A stretch of 64,000 bases of DNA from NCBI GenBank assembly GCA_041879425.1, contig CP090854.1, forward strand, positions 3,286,001 to 3,350,000. The letters run 5' to 3'. The stretch is from Vibrio pomeroyi. Lineage in GTDB: Bacteria > Pseudomonadota > Gammaproteobacteria > Enterobacterales > Vibrionaceae. This document shows positions 1-8,004 of the stretch, piece by piece (positions within the stretch are counted from its first letter, which is position 1; each line of letters begins with the position of its first letter). The translations under genes were made by a program, and so were the position numbers. The notes under the pieces were generated by a model. The model was not told the origin of the DNA, searched no databases, and saw nothing but the letters and a program-made list of their open reading frames with translations.

Positions 1-34
1 TAACAAGTAAGTTACTCAAACGACAAGGGTTGTC

Positions 35-904
35 ATGTCCGCTAAACATCCAATTATTGCGGTGACGGGTTCATCTGGAGCCGGCACCACCACTACCTCA
101 GAAGCCTTCCGCAAAATGTTCAATATGATGGACGTGAAGGCTGCTTGGGTTGAAGGGGATAGTTTCCACCGATTCACTCGACCAGAAATGGATGTCGAGA
201 TCCGCAAGGCGCGCGAGCAAGGTAAGCACATTAGCTACTTTGGTCCACAAGCCAACGACTTTGGTGCATTAGAAGAGTTCTTCCGTCAATACGGGAACGA
301 AGGCACCGGTAAAGTACGTAGTTATCTACACACTTTCGATGAAGCTGTTCCTTATAATCAAATGCCGGGCACCTTCACGCCATGGCAAGATATCCCTGAA
401 AATTCCGATGTGATGTTTTACGAAGGTCTGCACGGCGGTGTGGTTGATGGCGATATTAATGTATCTCAACACGTCGATCTGCTGATTGGCATGGTACCTA
501 TCGTAAACCTAGAGTGGATTCAAAAATTCGTTCGTGACACACGCGATCGTGGCCACTCTCGTGAAGCGGTAATGGACTCTATTGTCCGTTCAATGGATGA
601 TTACCTTAACTACATTACCCCGCAGTTTTCACGCACACATATCAACTTTCAGCGCGTTCCAACCGTAGATACATCGAACCCACTCAACGCCAAAGGGATT
701 CCAAGTTTAGACGAAAGCTTCGTAGTTATACGTTTGCGTGGTATCAAAAACGTCGATTTCCCTTACCTTTTGGCAATGATTGACGGCTCATTTATGTCTC
801 GTCATAACACGCTAGTGGTGCCAGGGGGCAAGATGAGTTTTGCTATGGAGCTCATTGTAAGGCCAATCCTACAACAACTCATCGAAACCGGAAAAATAGG
901 TTAA
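35..904 (+). CDS. prkB: Phosphoribulokinase-like kinase (PrkB type)
   Basis: The 289-residue protein belongs to the phosphoribulokinase/uridine kinase P-loop family and has the length of E. coli PrkB. A glycine-rich nucleotide loop GSSGAGTT is seen at residues 12-19, with Thr where many kinases have Lys-Ser. The formal reaction is ATP-dependent phosphorylation of ribulose 5-phosphate, but no RuBisCO gene is present here, and the physiological substrate of the enteric-type homologue is unclear. Location just upstream of crp matches the gene order of E. coli and other gammaproteobacteria. The ATG at 35 is preceded by an AAGGG-like ribosome site. Identification as the family is secure; the biochemical role is inherited from the family name. 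Confidence 0.85.
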   Translation: MSAKHPIIAVTGSSGAGTTTTSEAFRKMFNMMDVKAAWVEGDSFHRFTRPEMDVEIRKAREQGKHISYFGPQANDFGALEEFFRQYGNEGTGKVRSYLHTFDEAVPYNQMPGTFTPWQDIPENSDVMFYEGLHGGVVDGDINVSQHVDLLIGMVPIVNLEWIQKFVRDTRDRGHSREAVMDSIVRSMDDYLNYITPQFSRTHINFQRVPTVDTSNPLNAKGIPSLDESFVVIRLRGIKNVDFPYLLAMIDGSFMSRHNTLVVPGGKMSFAMELIVRPILQQLIETGKIG

Positions 905-937
905 CAAAACGACGTTCTGGTTGATTACTTTTCATAC

Positions 938-953
938 CGTGATCATGTGCACA
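938..953. promoter_or_regulatory. Candidate CRP site upstream of crp
   Basis: The sequence CGTGATCATGTGCACA has the half-sites GTGA and GCAC separated by six bases, one mismatch from the GTGA-N6-TCAC core of CRP. It lies about 190 bases before the crp start, so it could serve autoregulation as known for enteric crp. Position relative to the transcription start is unknown. Confidence 0.35.
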
Positions 954-1143
954 ATTTTGCGTAAAAAATCGTAGCTTGGTCACGATTAAAATCAAGAAAT
1001 AGTACCTGAAAAAGGATACTATTCTTAAACGAAACACAAGATAGCTTGCAGCGCTCAACGAGTGCTCTTATCCTACAAGTCAATCCAGGCTTAGCTAAAA
1101 TACGGAAAGCGGCAAGCATACCCTGCAGAGGAAGTGAGATATT

Positions 1144-1776
1144 ATGGTTCTAGGTAAACCTCAAACCGATCCAACATTAGAGTGGTTCCTTTCACACTGT
1201 CATATTCATAAGTACCCTTCAAAAAGTACTTTGATTCATGCTGGTGAAAAGGCAGAAACCTTGTACTACATCGTTAAAGGTTCTGTGGCAGTTCTTATCA
1301 AAGACGAAGAAGGTAAGGAAATGATTCTTTCTTACCTAAACCAAGGCGACTTCATCGGTGAGCTAGGCTTGTTCGAAGAAGACCAAGAGCGTACTGCTTG
1401 GGTTCGTGCTAAATCTCCTTGTGAAGTAGCTGAAATTTCTTTCAAGAAATTCCGTCAACTTATCCAAGTGAACCCAGACATCCTGATGCGCCTTTCAGCG
1501 CAAATGGCGAGCCGCCTACAAGTAACTAGCCAAAAGGTTGGTGACTTAGCGTTCCTTGACGTAACAGGTCGTATCGCTCAAACGCTACTAAACCTAGCAA
1601 AACAGCCAGATGCAATGACTCACCCTGACGGCATGCAAATCAAGATCACTCGTCAAGAGATTGGCCAGATCGTTGGTTGTTCTCGTGAGACAGTAGGTCG
1701 TATCTTGAAGATGCTAGAAGAGCAGAACCTAATTTCTGCACACGGTAAAACTATCGTGGTATACGGCACTCGTTAA
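1144..1776 (+). CDS. crp: cAMP receptor protein CRP
   Basis: This 210-residue global regulator binds cAMP and controls catabolic promoters. The N-terminal cyclic-nucleotide domain (about residues 10-115) keeps Glu73, Arg83 and the Thr128-Ser129 pair that contact cAMP. The long dimer helix follows, and the C-terminal helix-turn-helix spans about residues 170-190 with the recognition residues Arg181 and Glu182. The length and sequence are typical of Vibrio and E. coli CRP. It is a single-gene transcript ended by a strong hairpin at 1803-1836. A 239-base leader separates it from prkB and contains a possible CRP site. cytR at 50898, whose product partners with CRP in other bacteria, is in the same window. 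Confidence 0.98.
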   Translation: MVLGKPQTDPTLEWFLSHCHIHKYPSKSTLIHAGEKAETLYYIVKGSVAVLIKDEEGKEMILSYLNQGDFIGELGLFEEDQERTAWVRAKSPCEVAEISFKKFRQLIQVNPDILMRLSAQMASRLQVTSQKVGDLAFLDVTGRIAQTLLNLAKQPDAMTHPDGMQIKITRQEIGQIVGCSRETVGRILKMLEEQNLISAHGKTIVVYGTR

Positions 1777-1802
1777 TCTCGATTAACTGAGCCAAAAATT
1801 TG

Positions 1803-1836
1803 AAAGCCACCAAATGCAAATTTGGTGGCTTTTTTA
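1803..1836 (+). terminator. crp rho-independent terminator
   Basis: A perfect 13-bp stem (AAAGCCACCAAAT with its complement) encloses a GCAA loop and is followed by a run of T residues, 27 bases after the crp stop codon. Confidence 0.9.
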
Positions 1837-1919
1837 TTATCTGTTTATCATGCATCTAGACCAGAATGAGTAAAGGCATGACATTAACGCCGAGTCAGTA
1901 AAACTCAGCCGTTAACAGT

Positions 1920-2711
1920 TTAACCATTGGTGCTTTCGAAGATCTTGTCCGCCGATGCTGCAACAAAACCAGTATAAAGCTCTCCATTCGCCATCGCATA
2001 ACGCTTAGCAAACTCGTAGAAGCCTCCAGGAATCATCTCATTGCCTTCAACAAATGAAACTGGGACTTTGTCTGCCATTGTTGATGACTGCTCTAATAAG
2101 ACCTCTGGAGAGCCTTTAACCTCACCACCAGATGCATTGATAGTGAAACCAGATTCGCTCAGATAGTCATTCACTGCCTGTACTTCATCAAAGGCATTGA
2201 GTTGGTTTACGCTCACCGTAAAGTGGTTTGCGCCGTAACCATGAGCCGCCAACCAAGACGCGTATTCACTCTCTTTTGCAAGCACTTGGAAATCCGCGAA
2301 ACTTAAATCCCAAAGGCGTCCGCCAAACAGGAATTCATGACCTTGCAGCTTGCTTGCATCGACTTGCTCAACCAACTTAGCAACGATCTGTTGTAACTCA
2401 CCTGAGCACTCTTCTACCTTCAATTCACTAATGAACACTTTCGGCTGTTTTGGGTCTGGGTGCTCGTAATGCTTCGCGACTAGCTTCTTGCTTTCAAACA
2501 GGTAATCACCACACGCTTTGTAACCCAGCTCAAGGAAAGGCTTAGCCAATGTTTCAATACCCAGCGGGTCAACATTAAAAGTACGTAGCGCAATGTGATC
2601 GTTAATCAGCGCTTCATCTTCTTTCAGCAAGTGGTGTACTTTCTCAGCCGATGGACAAAGCCTATGAATGTAATCATCCCATAGTGATTTAAAGAGTAGA
2701 TCGGGCGTCAT
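1920..2711 (-). CDS. DUF1338 family protein (2-oxoadipate dioxygenase/decarboxylase-like)
   Basis: The 263-residue protein matches the DUF1338 family, whose characterised members (HglS type) are non-haem iron enzymes converting 2-oxoadipate to 2-hydroxyglutarate in lysine breakdown. Candidate metal ligands are visible in the expected order: His39 in DHIALRTF, a His in HFTVSVN near residue 187, and a Glu in GGFYEFAKRY near residue 237. This protein is much shorter than the roughly 450-residue HglS/YdcJ members, so the exact substrate should not be assumed. It follows the ast genes on the same strand but a strong hairpin (2856-2883) separates them. Its neighbourhood, next to arginine catabolism, is consistent with a role in amino-acid breakdown, which is inference. 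Confidence 0.75.
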   Translation of the reverse strand: MTPDLLFKSLWDDYIHRLCPSAEKVHHLLKEDEALINDHIALRTFNVDPLGIETLAKPFLELGYKACGDYLFESKKLVAKHYEHPDPKQPKVFISELKVEECSGELQQIVAKLVEQVDASKLQGHEFLFGGRLWDLSFADFQVLAKESEYASWLAAHGYGANHFTVSVNQLNAFDEVQAVNDYLSESGFTINASGGEVKGSPEVLLEQSSTMADKVPVSFVEGNEMIPGGFYEFAKRYAMANGELYTGFVAASADKIFESTNG

Positions 2712-2855
2712 GGTGACTCCTTGTCAGAGGTTCTAGCAAGCTAGTAATTTGGATTAGAAAGGGAGAGGCTGGACATAGAGTCAGCAGCCATCAGCCTGTG
2801 ACATACTTGTTCTATTATTATCTACCGCCCAATCTTGATGCTGAGCTTGGTTAAA

Positions 2856-2883
2856 ATAAGGAAGCGATACGCCGCTTCCTTAT
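2856..2883 (-). terminator. Terminator of the argD-astA-astD transcript
   Basis: An 11-bp perfect stem (ATAAGGAAGCG and complement, 6-base loop) lies 43 bases past the astD stop. On the minus strand it is followed by TTTTAA. Confidence 0.75.
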
Positions 2884-2925
2884 CTCATAACTAATGAATG
2901 AGCCTTAGCTCAATATCAATCTAAA

Positions 2926-4383
2926 CTACAGCTCGATACCCGGGCTAAATGTCGCTGGCAGTTGAGTTTCACCACCTTCCATTGAAGCCATTGGGTAAGC
3001 ACAGTAGTCCGCCGCATAGTAAGCACTTGGACGTAGGTTGCCAGAAGCACCCGGGCCACCAAATGGTGCATCACCACTTGCGCCTGTGAGTTGGCGGTTA
3101 CGGTTAACAATACCCGCGCGGATATGGTCAACGAAGTATTCCCACTCAGAATCGTCTGTCGATACTAAACCAGCAGACAAACCAAAGCGTGTGTCGTTAG
3201 CTAATTCAACCGCTTGCTCAAGTGACTGGTAACGAACCACTTGTAGCAATGGACCGAAGTACTCTTCATCTGGTAGTTCAACAATGTTAGTTGCATCGAT
3301 AATACCCGGAGAAACAAACGCCGCTTCACCCGCTTTTGCTTCGACTAGGCTTACACCGCCTAACGATTGCAGATTTGCTTGTGCGTCTAAAATAAACTTA
3401 GCAGCGGCTTCTGAGATCTGTGGGCCCATGAAAGGTGCTGGTTCAGCGAAAGGCTGATCAACACGAATCTTTTGCGTAGCCGCTACCAGCTTATCGATCA
3501 GTAGGTCACCCTTCTCGCCAACAGGAACATACAGGCGACGAGCACATGTACAACGTTGACCAGCACTGATGAACGCCGATTGGATAATGGTGTATACCGT
3601 TGCGTCCGCATCACCGTATTGGTCACTGATCACCATAGGGTTATTGCCGCCCATTTCTAGTGCCAGCATCTTGCCCGGTTGACCCGCGAATTGACGATGC
3701 AGGATATGACCCGTATTCGCACTACCCGTGAATAACACGCCATCAAGACCTTTAGCATCAGCCAGTGCGATACCTGTCTCTTTAGCGCCTTGCATTAGGT
3801 TGATCACGCCAGCAGGAAGACCCGCTTCTTGCCATAGCTTCATTGCGAACTCACCCGTCCAAGGTGTCTGTTCTGAAGGTTTGAATACCACAGTATTACC
3901 CGATAGCAGAGCTGGAACAATATGACCGTTAGGTAGGTGACCTGGGAAGTTGTAAGGACCAAATACCGCCATCACGCCCAATGGACGATGACGAAGTACA
4001 ATCTGGTTGCCAGCTGCTTCACGTGAAGCTTCACCGGTACGCTCATGGTAAGCACGAATGGAAATAGCAATCTTACCCGCCATCGCTCCCGCTTCAGTAC
4101 GAGTTTCCCAGATCGGTTTACCCGTCTCTTTTGCGATGATTTGCGCAATTTCTTCGCTGTTCTCTTTTACCTTCTCAGCAAAGTTCAACACGATCGCTTC
4201 ACGCTCTGCAAAGCTCAGTTTTTTCCAAACCAAGAAGGCTTCACGAGCTGCTGCCACTGCAGATTCAACCTGTGCTGGCGTTGCGCTATCACCCTGCCAC
4301 ACTACTTCATTATTGTATGGGCTTACTGATGTCATGGCGTCACCTTGACCTGCCACCCACTGTCCTGCTATCCACTGAGTCAT
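2926..4383 (-). CDS. astD: Succinylglutamate-semialdehyde dehydrogenase
   Basis: AstD oxidises N-succinylglutamate 5-semialdehyde to N-succinylglutamate with NAD+, the fourth step of the arginine succinyltransferase pathway. The 485-residue protein is a complete aldehyde dehydrogenase: the catalytic Cys is in [11 protein letters not shown] (near residue 283), the general-base Glu is in ALEMGGNNP (near 249), and the cofactor loop FTGSANTG is near 219-226. It is third in the leftward cluster argD/astC-astA-astD. The astB and astE genes that usually complete the pathway are not in this window, so they must lie elsewhere if the pathway is complete. Confidence 0.95.
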   Translation of the reverse strand: MTQWIAGQWVAGQGDAMTSVSPYNNEVVWQGDSATPAQVESAVAAAREAFLVWKKLSFAEREAIVLNFAEKVKENSEEIAQIIAKETGKPIWETRTEAGAMAGKIAISIRAYHERTGEASREAAGNQIVLRHRPLGVMAVFGPYNFPGHLPNGHIVPALLSGNTVVFKPSEQTPWTGEFAMKLWQEAGLPAGVINLMQGAKETGIALADAKGLDGVLFTGSANTGHILHRQFAGQPGKMLALEMGGNNPMVISDQYGDADATVYTIIQSAFISAGQRCTCARRLYVPVGEKGDLLIDKLVAATQKIRVDQPFAEPAPFMGPQISEAAAKFILDAQANLQSLGGVSLVEAKAGEAAFVSPGIIDATNIVELPDEEYFGPLLQVVRYQSLEQAVELANDTRFGLSAGLVSTDDSEWEYFVDHIRAGIVNRNRQLTGASGDAPFGGPGASGNLRPSAYYAADYCAYPMASMEGGETQLPATFSPGIEL

Positions 4384-4422
4384 ACTTCTATCCTTAAAAT
4401 CTTCGACAGATAATCGCTGCTC

Positions 4423-5442
4423 TTACTGAGCCAACATGCGAACGAATTCGCCTTCTTTTACTTCAAGAGCGCTTGCTACTTCAGATGATAAAATCACTGT
4501 GTCGCTTGCTTGGTCATACGCGCCTTTCGCGGCTACTGCGCGGAAGTTCTCAAATGATGTATTCCCAATTAGGAAGTCTTTAGAGCTTGAGTGCTCTGCA
4601 ATTTTCACCTGAGCTCTAATCGCATGACGCACAGATTCGATGTTTCTTAAATCACACTCAACCGTTGGGCCCGCATCAAAGATATCGACATAGCCACGGT
4701 TGGTGAAACCTTCACGTTCCAACAACTTAAGTGCAGGGCGCGTATTGTCATGAACCTCTCCGATCACCGCCTGAGCTTCTTTGCTCAGTAGGTTCACATA
4801 GATAGGTAGCTTCGGCATAAGATCAGCAATGAAGCCTTTCTTACCAATACCGGTTAGATAATCAGCAAGTGTGAAATCAATCGAGAAGAAGTGTTCTTGC
4901 AGCCATTGCCAGAAAGGAGAATTACCTTCGGCATCCGATACCCCCCGCATCTCAGCAAAAATTGTTTTCGAGAAACGCTCTGGGTGTTCAGCCATCAGTA
5001 GGAATCGGCACTTCGACATCAAACGACCGTTCAAACCACCACGGAAGTCAGGGCGCAAGAATAACGTGCAAATTTCACTGCATCCGGTGTAGTTATTACC
5101 AAAAGTCAGTAGCTTAACCACGTTATTAACGCCAAGCTTTTGCGATGAATGAACCACCTTGCTGATGTGATAAGAGTAAAACGGTACATCCCAGCCAATC
5201 GAGGCTTCGATACCCGTGGTACCTGCAACTTCACCCGTTTCGGTATCAAAGCCAACCATTAGGTAGCCTTCATCACCGGGTTCAGTCACGTCTGGTTTGG
5301 CAAAGCTGTATTCAGAGTGAGTAATACGGTTAGTTAACAGTTCTTCGTTAACAGGAAGAGATGTGAATCCGTGACCAGATTCAACCGCGCAAGTATGCAG
5401 CGCATCGTAATCAGATAATTTTATTGGGCGAACAACTAGCAT
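4423..5442 (-). CDS. astA: Arginine N-succinyltransferase
   Basis: AstA transfers succinyl from succinyl-CoA to arginine, committing arginine to ammonia-producing catabolism. At 339 residues it is a normal AstA with an acyltransferase (GNAT-like) fold; the motif GLNGRLMSKCRF near residues 135-146 and the conserved ending EGEFVRMLAQ are visible. An open frame extends to 5463, but the start at 5442 (MLVVRPIKLSDYDALH) matches the family start and has GGAGGG about 8 bases upstream, so the longer form is rejected. It lies 39 bases upstream of astD. The preceding 107-base gap from argD contains two hairpins, which may lower astAD expression relative to argD. Confidence 0.95.
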   Translation of the reverse strand: MLVVRPIKLSDYDALHTCAVESGHGFTSLPVNEELLTNRITHSEYSFAKPDVTEPGDEGYLMVGFDTETGEVAGTTGIEASIGWDVPFYSYHISKVVHSSQKLGVNNVVKLLTFGNNYTGCSEICTLFLRPDFRGGLNGRLMSKCRFLLMAEHPERFSKTIFAEMRGVSDAEGNSPFWQWLQEHFFSIDFTLADYLTGIGKKGFIADLMPKLPIYVNLLSKEAQAVIGEVHDNTRPALKLLEREGFTNRGYVDIFDAGPTVECDLRNIESVRHAIRAQVKIAEHSSSKDFLIGNTSFENFRAVAAKGAYDQASDTVILSSEVASALEVKEGEFVRMLAQ

Positions 5443-5466
5443 CAATATTCCCTCCAGATGCAAAAT

Positions 5467-5492
5467 AGGCCCAAAACCAGAAGCTTGGGCCT
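5467..5492 (-). terminator. Intra-operon hairpin between argD/astC and astA
   Basis: An 8-bp GC-rich stem AGGCCCAA/TTGGGCCT with a 10-base loop is followed on the minus strand by ATTTTG. It resembles a partial terminator or processing site located just before the astA ribosome site. Confidence 0.5.
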
Positions 5493-5501
5493 TTAGCAGA
5501 A

Positions 5502-5540
5502 CGTCATGGGATCGCTCTATTGGCGATCATTCCTATGACG
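5502..5540 (-). other. Second intercistronic two-step hairpin
   Basis: CGTCAT pairs with ATGACG on the outside and GATCGC pairs with GCGATC inside, separated by short internal loops. It begins immediately after the argD stop codon. There is no T run, so RNA stabilisation of the argD 3' end or a protein site is more likely than termination. Confidence 0.45.
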
Positions 5541-5549
5541 CCGCTCAGG

Positions 5550-6761
5550 CTAAACTAGCGTAGCGATTGCTTTGTCTAGTTTTGATAGGCCTTCTTCAAT
5601 TTCTTGTGTAGTAATGACCAGTGATGGCGTGAAACGAACCACGTTTGCACCAGCAACCAGTACCATCAAGCCTTGTTCGCCTGCTGCTACTAATACGTCA
5701 CGTGCACGGCCTTGCCACTCTTCGTTAAGCGCAGCACCTAGTAGTAGGCCTTTGCCACGAACTTCACTGAAGATTTGGTACTTGTCGTTAATCTTAGCAA
5801 GACCATCACGGAACAATGCTTCGCGCTCTTTCACGCCAGCTAATGTTTCAGGTTGGCTAACCACATCAACAACCGCTTCTGCAACAGCACACGCCAGTGG
5901 GTTACCACCGTAAGTAGAGCCATGCGTACCGACTTTTAGATGTGTCGCTAATTCAGTCGTCGTGAGCATTGCACCAATAGGAAAACCACCACCCAGTGAT
6001 TTAGCAGTGCTCAAGATGTCTGGTGTTACACCTAGACCTTGGTAAGCATAAAAGTTACCAGTACGGCCGTTACCGGTTTGTACTTCATCAAAGATAAGTA
6101 GTGCATTGTGTTTGTCACACAGTTCACGAACTGTGTTCACGAATTCAGAGGTTGGTGAGATGATACCGCCCTCGCCTTGCAGAGGTTCCATCATGATTGC
6201 ACAAGTGCGATCAGAGATGTGCGCTTCTAGTGCTGCAATATCATTGTAAGGAAGGTGAGTCACATCGCCCGGTTTAGGACCGAAACCATCAGAGTAAGCT
6301 TCTTGACCACCAACCGTTACGGTAAAGAAAGTACGACCGTGGAAACCTTGTTTGAATGCAATGATTTCAGATTTCTCAGGACCGTGAACATCCGCCGCCC
6401 AACGACGAGCTAGCTTTAGAGCTGCTTCGTTCGCTTCCGCGCCAGAGTTTGCAAAGAATACTTTTTCTGCAAAACATACGTCTGTTAGCTTTTTCGCTAG
6501 ACGCAGTGCAGGTTCGTTGGTCATCACGTTACTTAGGTGCCAAATCTTGTTTGCTTGCTCAGTAACTGCTTTAACCATTGCCGGGTGACAGTGACCCAAA
6601 CAGCTCACAGCGATACCACCAGCAAAGTCGATATACTCTCGGCCTTGTTGGTCCCAAACGCGTGCGCCTTCCCCTTTTACCGGGATCATTTCCATTGGGT
6701 TATAACAAGGCACCATCACCTCATTAAACAGACTACGTTCTACTTTATTTTCCACTGTCAT
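5550..6761 (-). CDS. argD: Acetylornithine / succinylornithine aminotransferase
   Basis: This PLP-dependent class III aminotransferase (403 residues) acts on N-acetylornithine in arginine synthesis and on N-succinylornithine in the AST pathway; vibrios commonly have one gene for both. The PLP-binding region is visible: [14 protein letters not shown] near 103-116, the FDEVQTG motif with the cofactor-contacting Asp near 223-229, and the Schiff-base Lys in [12 protein letters not shown] near 253. Position at the head of an astA-astD cluster supports the AstC role, while closeness to pabA reproduces the E. coli argD-pabA order, so argD/astC are both fair names. The upstream region holds a 21-bp inverted repeat (6818-6838). 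Confidence 0.93.
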   Translation of the reverse strand: MTVENKVERSLFNEVMVPCYNPMEMIPVKGEGARVWDQQGREYIDFAGGIAVSCLGHCHPAMVKAVTEQANKIWHLSNVMTNEPALRLAKKLTDVCFAEKVFFANSGAEANEAALKLARRWAADVHGPEKSEIIAFKQGFHGRTFFTVTVGGQEAYSDGFGPKPGDVTHLPYNDIAALEAHISDRTCAIMMEPLQGEGGIISPTSEFVNTVRELCDKHNALLIFDEVQTGNGRTGNFYAYQGLGVTPDILSTAKSLGGGFPIGAMLTTTELATHLKVGTHGSTYGGNPLACAVAEAVVDVVSQPETLAGVKEREALFRDGLAKINDKYQIFSEVRGKGLLLGAALNEEWQGRARDVLVAAGEQGLMVLVAGANVVRFTPSLVITTQEIEEGLSKLDKAIATLV

Positions 6762-7225
6762 CGTACATTCCTTCTCGATACCGCAAGCTTCGCAAATAAG
6801 CGTAATGGTTCATAAGTGAGACAAAGATATTTTGTCTCGCCATAATCCCGCTGCAGCATTATATTTACATTTAATTAACCTTTTCAATAGTAGATTATTC
6901 TTTAGCCATCCCTAACAACCAGCTAAACGTCACTACCTATGACTATTTATGCATCAATTAATCTGTTTTATGAAGCTTTTTTTACCTAAACGTATAACCA
7001 GCAATAGCAAAGCCTTACTGGCACAGTGGTATATAGGGTTCGAGAGGAAATAAGGCGAATAATTTTGCATAGGCTAAAAACTTAGCGAAGCGAGAGAGAA
7101 ATGTTATAAAAAGTGATCGGCGTCAGAGGGAGAGAGGCGCGTAAAGCCCGAATTTAAACGCTTAACGAATGGGCTGACAGGTTTAACTGGCTTATTTAGG
7201 CGAAGAAAGGGTCAAACTTAAACAC
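6762..7225. other. 464-base intergenic region between argD and pabA
   Basis: No convincing gene is seen. It should contain the argD/ast promoter. Besides the inverted repeat at 6818-6838, a 14-base segment at 7056-7069 matches 11 of 14 positions of the E. coli ARG box (TGAATAATTATTCA), but it is about 300 bases from argD, so its relevance is doubtful. Confidence 0.5.
6818..6838. promoter_or_regulatory. Inverted repeat upstream of argD/ast genes
   Basis: GAGACAAA and TTTGTCTC form perfect 8-bp arms around a 5-base centre, 57 to 77 bases upstream of the argD start. The position fits an operator or a leader hairpin. It does not resemble the ARG box, so the binding protein is unknown. Confidence 0.4.
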
Positions 7226-7804
7226 TTAGCGTGCTAGGAAGTTAGCGAGAAGCTGGTGTCCTTGCTCTGTTTTAATCGATTCAGGGTGAAATTGCACCGC
7301 ATCAATTGGCAAGGTTTTGTGTTGATAACCCATGATTTCATCCATGCTGCCATCTTCAAATTCCGTCCAAGACGTCAGTTCAAAGCAGTCTGGTAGCGTG
7401 CCATTTTTCACCACGAGTGAGTGGTAACGCGTCACGGTCAACGGGTTATTCAATCCTTGAAAAACACTCTTGCCATTGTGGCGTATAGGAGAAGTTTTAC
7501 CGTGCATTACTTGTCTGGCTCTCACCACTTCACCACCAAACACTTGAGCAATGGCTTGATGACCAAGACACACACCTAAGATCGGCAGCTTGCCAACGAA
7601 GTGTTCTATAACTTGCAGAGAGATTCCCGCATCATCCGGTGTACAAGGACCCGGCGAGATAACAAGGTGACTAGGATTCAGCGCTTCGATACCTGCGATA
7701 TCAATCTCATCGTTGCGTACAACTTTTACAGTTACCCCTAACTCACAGAAATACTGATATAAGTTATAGGTAAAGGAGTCGTAGTTATCGATGATAAGTA
7801 ACAT
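7226..7804 (-). CDS. pabA: Aminodeoxychorismate synthase glutaminase subunit
   Basis: PabA is the glutamine amidotransferase that supplies ammonia to PabB for 4-amino-4-deoxychorismate in folate synthesis; it is closely related to TrpG. From the chosen start [14 protein letters not shown] the protein has 192 residues. The class I amidotransferase triad is visible: Cys79 in GVCLGHQ and His/Glu in FHPESI near residues 170-172. An open frame runs to 7864 but the extra 20 residues are not family-like. Solitary location without trpE or trpD and adjacency to argD, as in E. coli, favours pabA over trpG; a shared role in tryptophan synthesis cannot be excluded. Confidence 0.88.
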   Translation of the reverse strand: MLLIIDNYDSFTYNLYQYFCELGVTVKVVRNDEIDIAGIEALNPSHLVISPGPCTPDDAGISLQVIEHFVGKLPILGVCLGHQAIAQVFGGEVVRARQVMHGKTSPIRHNGKSVFQGLNNPLTVTRYHSLVVKNGTLPDCFELTSWTEFEDGSMDEIMGYQHKTLPIDAVQFHPESIKTEQGHQLLANFLAR

Positions 7805-7905
7805 GGGTCGAAATCGTTTACTAAATACTAAAGGATTGGGAGATATAGGGGCGGTATTGTGCAATACCCATAGCGAAAGGCAAGTGGAAACTGCATTTCG
7901 CCAAT

Positions 7906-7935
7906 AATTAAGGCCAACCTAGGTTGACCTTAATT
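7906..7935 (-). terminator. Hairpin downstream of the nuclease gene
   Basis: A 30-base inverted repeat (14-bp arms with one mismatch that becomes a G-U pair in minus-strand RNA) lies 70 bases after the nuclease stop. The following minus-strand bases are A/T-rich without a long T run. Its 22-base core is almost identical to the tpiA terminator core near 61373. Confidence 0.6.
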
Positions 7936-8004
7936 GTTTACAGATAGCCTTAAGTTATCTGAATTGGCTTGCTTGTATGGCTTGCCAATCTACTTACAAT
8001 TTAG

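Noticed and set aside
7056..7069. ARG-box-like 11/14 match
   Set aside because: About 300 bases from argD with no partner box; kept only as a remark in the intergenic entry.
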